A stretch of DNA of 64,000 bases from contig CAYTPV010000002.1 of assembly GCA_964440115.1 (NCBI GenBank), forward strand, positions 434,001 to 498,000, given 5' to 3'. Source of the stretch: JAEWWD01 sp964440115 (lineage in GTDB: Bacteria > Bacillota > Clostridia > Christensenellales > CAG-138). The notes below the pieces were generated by a model. It worked only from the letters and a program-made list of their open reading frames with translations. It did no database searches and had not been told where the DNA came from. A program made the position numbers and the translations under genes. Shown here in pieces: positions 1 through 7,837 of the stretch. Position 1 is the first letter of the stretch; each line of letters opens with the position of its first letter.

Positions 1-594
1 GCCAACGATATGATTTCCACGAAATCGCTCGATGACCGCGCCGGCCTCGTCGTATTGCTGGAACTCGCGCGGCATCTGAAGGGTAAACCGTTGTCCGCAG
101 ATTACTACCTGGTCGCGAGCGTGCAGGAAGAATTCAATATTCGCGGCATTATGCCTGCCGCGCGCACGGTGGATGCGGATGTGGCCATAGGCCTCGATAT
201 TACGCCTGCCGGCGATACGCCGGATGTTGGCGGCGCAACGGATGTCAAACTCGGCGCAGGACCGGCATTTACCTACCTGAACTACCACGGCCGCGGCACG
301 CTCAATGGTATCGTGCCCAACGAGGCGCTGGTACATTTTCTTGAGCGTACCTGTGAGAAGAACGACATTCCATACCAGCGCGAAGTTTGCAGAGGCTTGC
401 TCACAGAAACTGCGTATGTCGCCATTTCCGGCACAAAGGGCGTGGCCACCGCGAGCATTTCTATACCGACACGGTATGCGCATACCCCTGTCGAAACGGC
501 GAGTCTGCGGGATATTCAGTCCACAGTCGTGCTGCTTACACGCTTTGCGGATACTTGGGATCCTTCGTACAATCTCAAAAAGATCAGTCTGTAA
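1..594 (+). CDS. M42 family metallo-aminopeptidase, 3' part (start outside window)
   Basis: The reading frame is already open at base 1 (Ala-Asn-Asp before the first Met at base 10), so this is the C-terminal part of a gene that begins upstream. About 197 codons are visible. Two features of M42 dinuclear metal peptidases can be seen: the KSLDDRAG stretch, whose Asp bridges the two metals in this family, and VQEEFNIRG, whose adjacent Glu pair supplies the general base and a metal ligand. The late motif IPTRYAHTPVE carries the conserved C-terminal metal His region. Family members are cytosolic oligomeric aminopeptidases (glutamyl, lysyl or deblocking types); the specificity cannot be read here. 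It converges on the cupin gene downstream. Confidence 0.88.
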   Translation, partial: ANDMISTKSLDDRAGLVVLLELARHLKGKPLSADYYLVASVQEEFNIRGIMPAARTVDADVAIGLDITPAGDTPDVGGATDVKLGAGPAFTYLNYHGRGTLNGIVPNEALVHFLERTCEKNDIPYQREVCRGLLTETAYVAISGTKGVATASISIPTRYAHTPVETASLRDIQSTVVLLTRFADTWDPSYNLKKISL

Positions 595-601
595 AAAAAT
601 T

Positions 602-625
602 GGGCCGCCGCAGAAGCGGCAGCCC
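602..625 (-). terminator. Intrinsic terminator between convergent genes
   Basis: The stem GGGC-c-GCCGC / GCGGC-a-GCCC closes on an AGAA loop. On the minus strand it is followed by AATTTTTTT, so it should stop the cupin gene at 642-1139. The plus-strand side lacks a T-run. Confidence 0.75.
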
Positions 626-641
626 GGAAAATTGAGAAAGA

Positions 642-1139
642 TTACAGCTTGATCTCGAAGCAGTCCTCTTCCTTGAAATTCTCGATCTGGAAATCGTTCA
701 TGTAGGCACGTTCTGGCAGAACGATCAGCGCGTGCAGCACGGGTTCGGACTTGGGAAGCGGGCAAAGATGCCAAACGCCCGGATACATGGTCACGATGAC
801 GCCTTTGGGTACGATAAATGCCTTTGTGGCGGAAGGATCAGGCGTGCCGCCGCCTGCGGGCGCGACGTGCAAGATAAAATCATCGTTTACGGCCATAATG
901 GCTTCGCACGTTGTGTTGTGATATTCCGCAGCGCGGATGATCATTTTTTCCGGCTTTTTTACGGCGATGGGCGAAAAGCCGACGGGCAGGTTGCCCAGAC
1001 TGTAGAAACGGGAACTGTCCCTGTAAAAAGAGTGGATTTCTCCGCACAGGGCCGGCCCTTCGGGGGAAAGTACGGATGTGAATGTGCCGAACGGGGCAAA
1101 TGCTTCTAAGGTGAGCGGTTCGGGTTTGATAACTCGCAT
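642..1139 (-). CDS. Ureidoglycolate lyase-like (AllA-type) cupin protein
   Basis: This 165-residue protein has the AllA/ureidoglycolate-lyase cupin pattern. It begins with LTLEAFAPFGTF, and the C-terminal half carries NDDFILHVAP, KAFIVPKGVIVTMYPGVWH and ALIVLPE. The WHLCPLP motif holds the usual barrel His. AllA converts ureidoglycolate to glyoxylate and urea, but no allantoin genes are nearby, so the substrate is open. I start the gene at the Met at 1139 because AGGAGG sits 8 bases upstream; a longer frame reaching 1235 has no such site. A terminator follows at 602-625. Confidence 0.65.
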   Translation of the reverse strand: MRVIKPEPLTLEAFAPFGTFTSVLSPEGPALCGEIHSFYRDSSRFYSLGNLPVGFSPIAVKKPEKMIIRAAEYHNTTCEAIMAVNDDFILHVAPAGGGTPDPSATKAFIVPKGVIVTMYPGVWHLCPLPKSEPVLHALIVLPERAYMNDFQIENFKEEDCFEIKL

Positions 1140-1237
1140 TGCGAACGCCTCCTGTTGGTTGATTTTCAAGTATAGAATAGCATAGCAAGCGGGCTTGTCA
1201 ACTCGGCACAAGACAGAATTTAAGCGGATTAGCAAGT

Positions 1238-1319
1238 GTTAACTTAATGTATCCCTTCACTGTATACATTTGTTAACAAAACGAAACTGGGTTGACATTC
1301 GTCTACTGCTTGATATAAT
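1238..1319 (+). promoter_or_regulatory. Promoter of the BtpA-kinase-ABC-DhaKL operon with upstream palindromes
   Basis: TTGACA at 1292-1297 and TATAAT at 1314-1319, spaced by 16 bases, form a near-consensus sigma-A promoter about 60 bases before the BtpA start. Just upstream is a perfect 12-base palindrome TTTGTTAACAAA (1269-1280), and a second GTTAAC lies at 1238-1243, centre to centre 34 bases away. A pair of sites spaced about three helical turns apart suggests a regulator operator; the regulator is not identified. Confidence 0.7.
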
Positions 1320-1380
1320 CACAATGATGCTGCCATACTATTGGGGCATGGATATTTCTGTAAAAGGAGCATTACGAACA

Positions 1381-2193
1381 ATGACGTGGTTGAAAGAAGT
1401 AATAGGAACTGAAAAAGCAATTGTCGCGATGTGCCATATGCCTGCCATGCCCGGCGATCCCGGTTTTGACAAAGATGGCGGCATGGATAAGGTCTACGAT
1501 TACACCTACACAAGCCTGATGGCTCTGCAGCAGGGCGGCGTTGACTCGGTGATGTTCTCCAACGAGTTCAGCCTGCCTTACCTCACCAATGTCCGTACGG
1601 AAACGGTGGCTGCCATGGCGCGCGTCATTGGCCAGCTGATGCCTCATATCAAGGTTCCCTTCGGCGTTAACGTGCTGTGGGATCCTTACAAGTCGATTGA
1701 TCTCGCGATGGCGACAGGCGCACGGTTTGTCCGTGAAATATTCACCGGCGTTTATGCGAGCGATTTCGGCGTATGGAACACCAATTGCGGCGACGTGATC
1801 CGCCACCAGTATTCCATCGGCGCACAAAATGTAAAGCTGTTGTTCAATATCGTGCCGGAAGCCGCAAAATATCTGGCGGACCGCGATATTCTGGACATCG
1901 CAAAGTCTACTGTGTTCAACAATAAGCCGGATGCTTTGTGCGTTTCCGGGCTGACAGCGGGCGTCGAAACCGACTCTACCGTGCTTAAGCGCGTCAAAGA
2001 AGCCGTACCCAATACGGTGGTATTCGCGAACACCGGCTGCCGCGCAGACAATATTGCAAGGCAGCTATCCATAGCGGATGCCGCGGTTGTGGGTACGACC
2101 TTTAAAGTGGATGGCATCTTTGCAAATCCCGTGGACGCTTCCCGCGTAAAAGCCTTTATGGATACGGTGAAGAAATTCCGCGAGAGCCTGTAA
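1381..2193 (+). CDS. BtpA/SgcQ family TIM-barrel protein
   Basis: A 270-residue protein matching the BtpA/SgcQ family: the N-terminal IVAMCHMPAMPGDPG, the middle GVNVLWDP with GARFVREIFTGVYASDFG, and the late VVFANTGCRADNIAR and GTTFKVDGIF with a phosphate-binding-barrel look. BtpA was named for a role in photosystem I in cyanobacteria, whereas SgcQ sits in a sugar gene set of Escherichia coli; no reaction is firmly known. The start is the ATG at 1381, preceded by AAGGAG. It is the first gene of an operon with a sugar kinase, an ABC importer and DHA kinase, so an aldolase, isomerase or related role on a sugar phosphate is a reasonable guess, not a demonstrated one. Confidence 0.78.
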   Translation: MTWLKEVIGTEKAIVAMCHMPAMPGDPGFDKDGGMDKVYDYTYTSLMALQQGGVDSVMFSNEFSLPYLTNVRTETVAAMARVIGQLMPHIKVPFGVNVLWDPYKSIDLAMATGARFVREIFTGVYASDFGVWNTNCGDVIRHQYSIGAQNVKLLFNIVPEAAKYLADRDILDIAKSTVFNNKPDALCVSGLTAGVETDSTVLKRVKEAVPNTVVFANTGCRADNIARQLSIADAAVVGTTFKVDGIFANPVDASRVKAFMDTVKKFRESL

Positions 2194-2250
2194 AACGGCG
2201 AAACCCGATGGTCGTTCTCACACCGCAGGATTGATGACAGGAGGATGCTT

Positions 2251-3924
2251 ATGGCTGAAAAGTATGTCGTTGGATGTGACTTTGGCACGCTTTCCATGCG
2301 CAGCATACTCGTTCGCGTAAGCGATGGCGCTGTCGCGGCTGAGGAAGTGTATACCTACCCGGCAGGCGTTATCACCGGCAGTTTGCCGGGCGGCGTGAAA
2401 CTGGAAGGACCCGGCTGGGCCTTGCAGGACCCCGATGATTACGTGAATGCGCTGTACCATTGCATTCCTTCTGTACTTCGCAATTCCAGAGTAAACCCTG
2501 CGGATGTGATTGCCATTGGCGTGGACTTCACTACCTGCACCGTGATGCCGATGCTTAAGGACGGTACGGTATTGTGTCAGTTGGATGCATACCGCAATCG
2601 TCCCCACGCGTGGGTGAAGCTGTGGAAAAACCACACCGCCCATAAAGAAGCCGACGAAATTACGGAGTATGTGGAAAAGACGGGGTCGGATGTACTCGAT
2701 TTTTACGGTCTGCGCGCTTCTTCCGAATGGCTGTTTCCTAAAATATGGGAAGTACTGCGCAAAGATCCCGAGATATTTGAAAAGGCCTATACGTTTATCG
2801 AGGCCGGCGATTATGTCGTGTATAAAATGTGCGGGCGTATCGTGCGCAGCGGCGTACTGGCCGCTGCAAAAGGCTTCCATGACAACAAGACAATGCGTTT
2901 TCCCGGCAAGGAGTTCTTCAAAGTCCTTGATGCGCGGCTTGAAAATATCGTAGAAGACAAGCACCTGACCAATGTGACGCGCGTTGGCACGCCGGCGGGC
3001 AAGTTGACCGCTGCGATGGCACAAAAGCTTGGATTGCATGAAAATGTAGTGGTTTGCACCTCTCATGCGGATGCGGCCTGCACATTGCCCGGCGCGGGCA
3101 TCGTGGAGCCCAACGTCATGACATTCGTGATGGGCACTTCTCTTTGCCATATGATGCTGTCCGAGCATCTGGAGAAAATCCCCGGTATGTGTGCGGCCTA
3201 TTATGAGGGCATTATTCCCGGATACTACTGCTATGAGGCTGGACAGAGCGCGGTTGGCGACATATTCGACTGGTTCTGCACGAAGTACCTGCCCGAACAA
3301 TATACGGCCGAAGCAAAAGAACGCGGCATCCATATCATGCAGCTCATGAACGAAAAAGCCGGCAAGCTTGCCATAGGACAAAGCGGCGTACTGGCTCTTG
3401 ACTGGATGAACGGAAATCGCAGCATACTGCAGGATTCAAGTCTCTCCGGCCTTATGATGGGCCTGACGTTGTCCACAACGCCGGAAGAAATCTACAGAGC
3501 GTTGCTGGAATCCACCGCGTTCGGCACAAGGGTAATACTGGATCAGTTCCGGAAGTATCAAGTGCCTATCGACTCGTTTTACGCATGCGGTGGGCTTGCG
3601 CAGAAGAACGAACTGTTGATGCAAATATTCTGCGACGTCATCGGTATGCCCATCAAAGTAAGCGCAGTCAAGCAGACCTCTGCTATGGGCACTGCCATTA
3701 TGGCGGCGGTATCCGCGGGCTCCCGGTTGGGCGGTTACGATAGTTATGATCGGGCTGCTGCCGCTATGGTGCCTCCCCCGTCTAAGGAATATACGCCCGT
3801 ACCGCAAAATGTGGAACGATACAACGCGCTGTTTGAGATTTATCGTTCGCTGCACGACAGCATGTCGGCGCCAGGAAGCCCCATGAAACGGCTCATAGAA
3901 GCGCAACGCAATTCTGCCGTGTAA
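2251..3924 (+). CDS. Ribulokinase-like FGGY carbohydrate kinase
   Basis: This 557-residue protein has the length and motifs of ribulokinase. DFGTLSMRSILV is the N-terminal phosphate loop, GWALQDPDDYVNAL and DAYRNRPHAWVKLWK are typical of the ribulokinase branch, and the second half has GGLAQKNELLMQIFCD and SAMGTAIMAA of the FGGY ATPase fold. It should phosphorylate a ketopentose or related ketose with ATP in the cytosol. I chose the ATG at 2251 because AGGAGG ends six bases before it; the ATG at 2245 abuts the site. No arabinose isomerase or ribulose-5-phosphate epimerase gene is in the operon, so the true substrate may not be L-ribulose. Confidence 0.85.
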   Translation: MAEKYVVGCDFGTLSMRSILVRVSDGAVAAEEVYTYPAGVITGSLPGGVKLEGPGWALQDPDDYVNALYHCIPSVLRNSRVNPADVIAIGVDFTTCTVMPMLKDGTVLCQLDAYRNRPHAWVKLWKNHTAHKEADEITEYVEKTGSDVLDFYGLRASSEWLFPKIWEVLRKDPEIFEKAYTFIEAGDYVVYKMCGRIVRSGVLAAAKGFHDNKTMRFPGKEFFKVLDARLENIVEDKHLTNVTRVGTPAGKLTAAMAQKLGLHENVVVCTSHADAACTLPGAGIVEPNVMTFVMGTSLCHMMLSEHLEKIPGMCAAYYEGIIPGYYCYEAGQSAVGDIFDWFCTKYLPEQYTAEAKERGIHIMQLMNEKAGKLAIGQSGVLALDWMNGNRSILQDSSLSGLMMGLTLSTTPEEIYRALLESTAFGTRVILDQFRKYQVPIDSFYACGGLAQKNELLMQIFCDVIGMPIKVSAVKQTSAMGTAIMAAVSAGSRLGGYDSYDRAAAAMVPPPSKEYTPVPQNVERYNALFEIYRSLHDSMSAPGSPMKRLIEAQRNSAV

Positions 3925-3986
3925 TGCAAAGCGATGTTAACTGCGAAGACGCAGATAACATAAACAACACAATAGGAGGAAAAAAG

Positions 3987-5051
3987 ATGAAAAAACTGTT
4001 AGCTCTGATTATGGTCGTCTCCATGATCGCAATGGTTGCTGGCTGCGCCGCTTCTACGCCCGCGCCCGCTGCTACCGAAGCGCCTGCTGCCGCCGCTACC
4101 GAAGCGCCTGCCGCTGCCGCTACCGAAGCCCCCGCTGCCGATAAGGTCTACAAGATCGCGACCGTCGTCAAGCTGACCGGCGTTGCGTGGTTTGACAGGA
4201 TGGAAGAAGGCGTTAAGCAGTTCGCCGCCGATACCGGCACGGACGCTTGGCAGACCGGCCACTCCACCGCTGACCCCGCTGAGCAGGTTCGTATCATCGA
4301 CGACCTCATCGCACAGGGCGTGGACGCTATCTGCGTAGTTCCGAACTCCACCGAATCCCTCGAAGCCGTTCTGAAGAAGGCCATGGATGCCGGCATCGTC
4401 GTCATCGCGCATGAAGCCTCCAACATCCAGAACGCCAACTACGACATCGAAGCGTTTGACAACACCGAATACGGCAAGCACTTCATGGCTATGCTGGGCG
4501 AAATGATGGGCGGCAAGGGCCAGTACACCACCTTCGTCGGCTCCCTCACCGCTACCTCTCACAATGAGTGGGTTGACGGTTCCACCAACGTTCAGAAGGA
4601 AAAATATCCTGACATGGAACTCGTTTCCAACAAGAACGAGAGCACCGAGAACATCGACAACGCTTACAACAAGACCCTTGAGTTGCTCAAGGCCTACCCG
4701 AACCTCGTTGGCTTCCAGGGCTCCGCTATGACGGACGTCGTGGGCGTTGGCAAGGCAATCGACGAAATGGGCAAGCAGGACAGCACCGTTGTCATCGGTA
4801 CCTCTCTGGTATCCGTTGCTGGCCAGTACCTCGAGACTGGCGCTATCGACAAGATCTCCTTCTGGGATCCCGCCAAGGCCGGTTACGCTATGAACGAACT
4901 GGCTCTGATGATCCTCAAGGGCGAGAAGCCTGCGGACGGCATGAGCCTGAAGGCCGAAGGTTACCAGAACCTGAAGCTCGTCGGCAAGGTCTTCTACGGC
5001 TCCGCTTGGATCGATGTTGACAAGAGCAACATGGCCGATTACAGCTTCTAA
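3987..5051 (+). CDS. Sugar ABC transporter substrate-binding lipoprotein (RhaS/LsrB-like)
   Basis: A 354-residue periplasmic-binding-protein type I family member. It starts with a lipoprotein signal (Lys-Lys, hydrophobic run, then VAGC), so it should be lipid-anchored outside the membrane. Residues about 23-48 are a low-complexity Ala/Pro/Thr/Glu linker. The binding domain follows (YKIATVVKLTG, then LIAQGVDAICVVPNS and AMDAGIVVIAHEAS), the pattern of sugar and autoinducer-2 type binding proteins of the rhamnose/Lsr group. AGGAGG lies upstream of the ATG at 3987. Codon use is strikingly biased to C-ending codons compared with neighbours, which suggests high expression. A strong hairpin follows at 5084-5113. 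Confidence 0.88.
   Translation: MKKLLALIMVVSMIAMVAGCAASTPAPAATEAPAAAATEAPAAAATEAPAADKVYKIATVVKLTGVAWFDRMEEGVKQFAADTGTDAWQTGHSTADPAEQVRIIDDLIAQGVDAICVVPNSTESLEAVLKKAMDAGIVVIAHEASNIQNANYDIEAFDNTEYGKHFMAMLGEMMGGKGQYTTFVGSLTATSHNEWVDGSTNVQKEKYPDMELVSNKNESTENIDNAYNKTLELLKAYPNLVGFQGSAMTDVVGVGKAIDEMGKQDSTVVIGTSLVSVAGQYLETGAIDKISFWDPAKAGYAMNELALMILKGEKPADGMSLKAEGYQNLKLVGKVFYGSAWIDVDKSNMADYSF
4071..4139 (+). repeat. 24-base tandem repeat in the lipoprotein linker
   Basis: About 2.9 copies of a 24-base unit (GCTACCGAAGCGCCTGCYGC followed by YGCC) encode TEAPAAAA repeats. The unit keeps the reading frame, so copy number can change only the linker length. Confidence 0.85.
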
Positions 5052-5083
5052 TTCTACTCGTTGTCAGCATAATTGAAAACAAA

Positions 5084-5113
5084 ACCCGGCCGGCTCTAAC
5101 CGGCCGGCCGGGT
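5084..5113 (+). terminator. Strong G+C hairpin without a U-tract after the binding-protein gene
   Basis: ACCCGGCCGG pairs perfectly with CCGGCCGGGT over a ten-base loop, 30 bases after the stop codon. No T-run follows on the plus strand, so it more likely blocks 3' decay or partly attenuates transcription, setting the binding protein above the ATPase and permeases. Confidence 0.6.
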
Positions 5114-5204
5114 AAAAAAATGTAGCTGACAACTGCTGCAAGTTGCTTGTAAGGCAAACTTCTCGGCGGTTTCATTATTTATATAGCTATTTTTGTATAT
5201 TATA

Positions 5205-5233
5205 TTGGAAGCTTGCCGTTTTCACGCTATACT
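5205..5233 (+). promoter_or_regulatory. Possible internal promoter before the ABC ATPase gene
   Basis: TTGGAA at 5205-5210 and TATACT at 5228-5233 are 17 bases apart, in a 177-base A+T-rich gap between the hairpin and the ATPase gene. It could supply extra transcript for the transporter genes. Confidence 0.4.
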
Positions 5234-5290
5234 GAACTCATAATTAAGTCGGCGCTGTATAGCTGCGGATCAATAAAGGAAGGAATGTAT

Positions 5291-6781
5291 ATGCACAAAC
5301 CCTTTATTAAGTTAACAGGCATTTCCAAGTCCTTTGCGGGTGTCCATGCGCTGCAGGATGTGGATATGACCATCTACGAGGGGGAGATCCGCTGCCTGGC
5401 TGGAGAAAACGGCGGCGGTAAATCCACGTTGATTAAGGTCATTTCCGGTTTCTACACGCCGGATAAGGGCGAAATCGAAATTGCTGGAAAGGTATTCCAT
5501 AAGCTTACCCCCCAGCAGGCCATTCATGAAGGAATTCAGATCATTTATCAGGATTTCTCCGTATTCCCCAACCTGACGGTTGCGGAAAACATCGCGCTCA
5601 GTCTCGAGAGACTGCACGGCAAAAAGCTTGTCGACTGGCCGTCCATAAAGAAAAACGCGCAGCGGGCGCTGGATATGATCGATATCCATATCGATCTTGA
5701 CGCGCAGGTGGGCGGATTATCTGTGGCGGACCGGCAGCTGGTTGCCATTTGCCGGGCGCTTTTGCAGGATGCAAAGCTGCTCGTCATGGATGAGCCCACG
5801 ACCGCGCTTACGCGCAAAGAGGTGGACAGCCTGTTTGCCGTGGTACGCGATCTGCAGAAAAAGGGCATCTCTATATTGTTTGTCAGCCATAAACTAGAGG
5901 AAGTATTTGAAATCGCTGAAGAGCTTACCATATTGCGCAACGGCAAGAAGGTAATCGAAGGCCCTATGCACGAATTCGACCGGCAGAAGTTTATTTTCCA
6001 CATGACCGGCCGTACCATAGAATCAACGCGTTTCGAAGCTCCTCAGATCAGTGGAAAACCATTGCTCAAGGCGGAAAGCATCGGGATAAAAGACCTGTTT
6101 GATGATATATCGTTTGACCTGTATGCCGGTGAGATTATAGGCATTACAGGATTGCTTGGTTCAGGGCGCAGCGAACTTGCGCGCGCACTGTTCGGGCTTG
6201 AGAAAATAACCAAGGGCCATTTGTATGTGGAAGGTTCAGTCGTAAAACCCGGTTCCGTACAGGATGCCATTGCGCACGGTATAGCTTACGTGCCCGAAGA
6301 CCGCCTGACGGAAGGATTGTTCCTGCCGCATTCTATCAATAACAACACGATCGCCGCGACTGTAAATAAAGTGCTTGGCAAGGGCCGGCTGATCAGCAAG
6401 CAGAAGACGCGCGAGAGCACAAAGGAATGGATCGACGAGCTGAGCATCGTTACGCCTTCCGGCGAGCTCCCCGTACAGAGTCTTTCGGGCGGCAACCAGC
6501 AGCGCGTCGTGCTTGCAAAGTGGCTTTCCACAAAGCCCAAGGTGCTCATATTGAACAGCCCTACAGTCGGCGTCGACATCGGCTCCAAAACAGATATCCA
6601 TAACTACGCGCGAAAACTTGCAAAACAGGGCCTGGGTATCATTATTATATCAGACGATATCCCAGAGGTACTGGATAACTGCAGCCGCGTGCTGGTCATG
6701 AGAAAAGGTCGCATCGTAGGCAGGATGGAAACCTCGGAGCTTACGCCCGAACTGGTTTCCCGCACGCTGAGCGAAGCATAA
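5291..6781 (+). CDS. Sugar ABC transporter ATP-binding protein, two nucleotide-binding domains (RbsA/LsrA type)
   Basis: A 496-residue tandem ATPase of the ribose/AI-2/rhamnose importer group. The first domain has Walker A GENGGGKST, a signature-like LSVADRQLVAICRAL and Walker B LLVMDEPTTAL. The second has GLLGSGRSELARALFG, signature LSGGNQQRVVLAKWL and a changed Walker B, LILNSPTVGVDIGSK, where the usual Asp-Glu is Asn-Ser. A hydrolytically weak second site fits the known asymmetry of such tandem ATPases. I place the start at the ATG at 5291, seven bases after AAGGAAGG. It lies between the binding-protein gene and two permease genes. Confidence 0.87.
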   Translation: MHKPFIKLTGISKSFAGVHALQDVDMTIYEGEIRCLAGENGGGKSTLIKVISGFYTPDKGEIEIAGKVFHKLTPQQAIHEGIQIIYQDFSVFPNLTVAENIALSLERLHGKKLVDWPSIKKNAQRALDMIDIHIDLDAQVGGLSVADRQLVAICRALLQDAKLLVMDEPTTALTRKEVDSLFAVVRDLQKKGISILFVSHKLEEVFEIAEELTILRNGKKVIEGPMHEFDRQKFIFHMTGRTIESTRFEAPQISGKPLLKAESIGIKDLFDDISFDLYAGEIIGITGLLGSGRSELARALFGLEKITKGHLYVEGSVVKPGSVQDAIAHGIAYVPEDRLTEGLFLPHSINNNTIAATVNKVLGKGRLISKQKTRESTKEWIDELSIVTPSGELPVQSLSGGNQQRVVLAKWLSTKPKVLILNSPTVGVDIGSKTDIHNYARKLAKQGLGIIIISDDIPEVLDNCSRVLVMRKGRIVGRMETSELTPELVSRTLSEA

Positions 6782-6800
6782 CGGAAGGGGAATACGGAAT

Positions 6801-7835
6801 ATGAGAGCTACCTCCCCAATGAAAAAATTGCTGCAACGCAACGAATTTTATGTGGCGATGGCCGTATTGGTGCTGTCCATAGTAATCGGCGTAAAAAGCC
6901 CTGTGTTCTTTACGGCGAACAATGCGGTAGACATGCTCAAGGCTGCCGTCGTAAACGGCATCATGGTGTACGCGGTTATGCTGGGCATCATCGCAGGCGG
7001 AATTGACGTTTCGTTCCCTGCGATCGCGGTTTGTTCCATGTACATCACAAGCAAATTGTGCGCTACCATATCGTACAACGGCACCGTTATTTTTCCGATA
7101 TTGCTTGCGGCTGCCATAGGTACGATGCTTGGGTGCATCAACGGTTTGATCATAGCGCTGTACAAACTCCCCGCGTTCATCGTAACGCTGGGTACGTCGA
7201 GCGTATTCCATGGACTGCTGATATCGCTGTTGGGTGCGAAACCCGTTAACCGTCTGGTACCGCCCATGGAAGCCATGAGCAAAGCTGAAATTTTCCATGT
7301 TCAGGGCGAGAATTACACTTCCATACTGCCGGTAACATTCTGGTTCCTGATAGCCATCATTGTCATCGTATATCTGCTGCTCAAGTACACCATGCTTGGG
7401 CGCGGCATATACGCAGTGGGCGGTGACCGTGTTTCTGCGGAACGCGCCGGTTTCAACATCAAAGGCATTACCATTTTCGTATATACCTTCATCGGCTTTG
7501 CGGCTGGTCTTGCGGGTATTACCCATACCATACAGGCGCGTACCTGCGTCCCCACCGACCTGATGGGCAGTGAATTGATTATCATTGCCGCGGCAGTTCT
7601 CGGCGGTACGAATATTTCAGGTGGCAAAGGTACTGTACTGGGCACCACGCTGGGTCTAGCACTCATCACCATTGCCAGGAACAGCCTGATACTCATGGGC
7701 ATACCGCCTACAGCACAGCGAGCTGTCGTGGGCCTCATTATCGTAGCCGGTACCGGCATCTCGGCATACCAGGCAATGAAAGAATCAAACAAGATCCCCA
7801 AAGTTATGGATGATGAACCCGTTAAGGAGGGTTGA
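6801..7835 (+). CDS. Sugar ABC transporter permease (RbsC/LsrC type)
   Basis: A 344-residue, highly hydrophobic membrane protein with roughly eight to ten predicted segments. It carries the hallmark stretches of the family: IAGGIDVSFPAIAV early, and a late ELIIIAAAVLGGTNISGGKG. These belong to the branched group of ribose-type permeases. A GGAAGGGG site precedes the ATG at 6801. It is followed two bases later by a second, different permease gene, so the channel is probably a heterodimer as in Lsr or rhamnose importers rather than the homodimer of ribose importers. Confidence 0.88.
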   Translation: MRATSPMKKLLQRNEFYVAMAVLVLSIVIGVKSPVFFTANNAVDMLKAAVVNGIMVYAVMLGIIAGGIDVSFPAIAVCSMYITSKLCATISYNGTVIFPILLAAAIGTMLGCINGLIIALYKLPAFIVTLGTSSVFHGLLISLLGAKPVNRLVPPMEAMSKAEIFHVQGENYTSILPVTFWFLIAIIVIVYLLLKYTMLGRGIYAVGGDRVSAERAGFNIKGITIFVYTFIGFAAGLAGITHTIQARTCVPTDLMGSELIIIAAAVLGGTNISGGKGTVLGTTLGLALITIARNSLILMGIPPTAQRAVVGLIIVAGTGISAYQAMKESNKIPKVMDDEPVKEG

Positions 7836-7837
7836 CA

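Noticed and set aside
2218..3381. Long minus-strand open frame (387 codons) opposite the ribulokinase gene
   Set aside because: It lies fully opposite a well-supported kinase, has no ribosome site, and its translation is rich in His/Arg/Cys with no recognisable motif.
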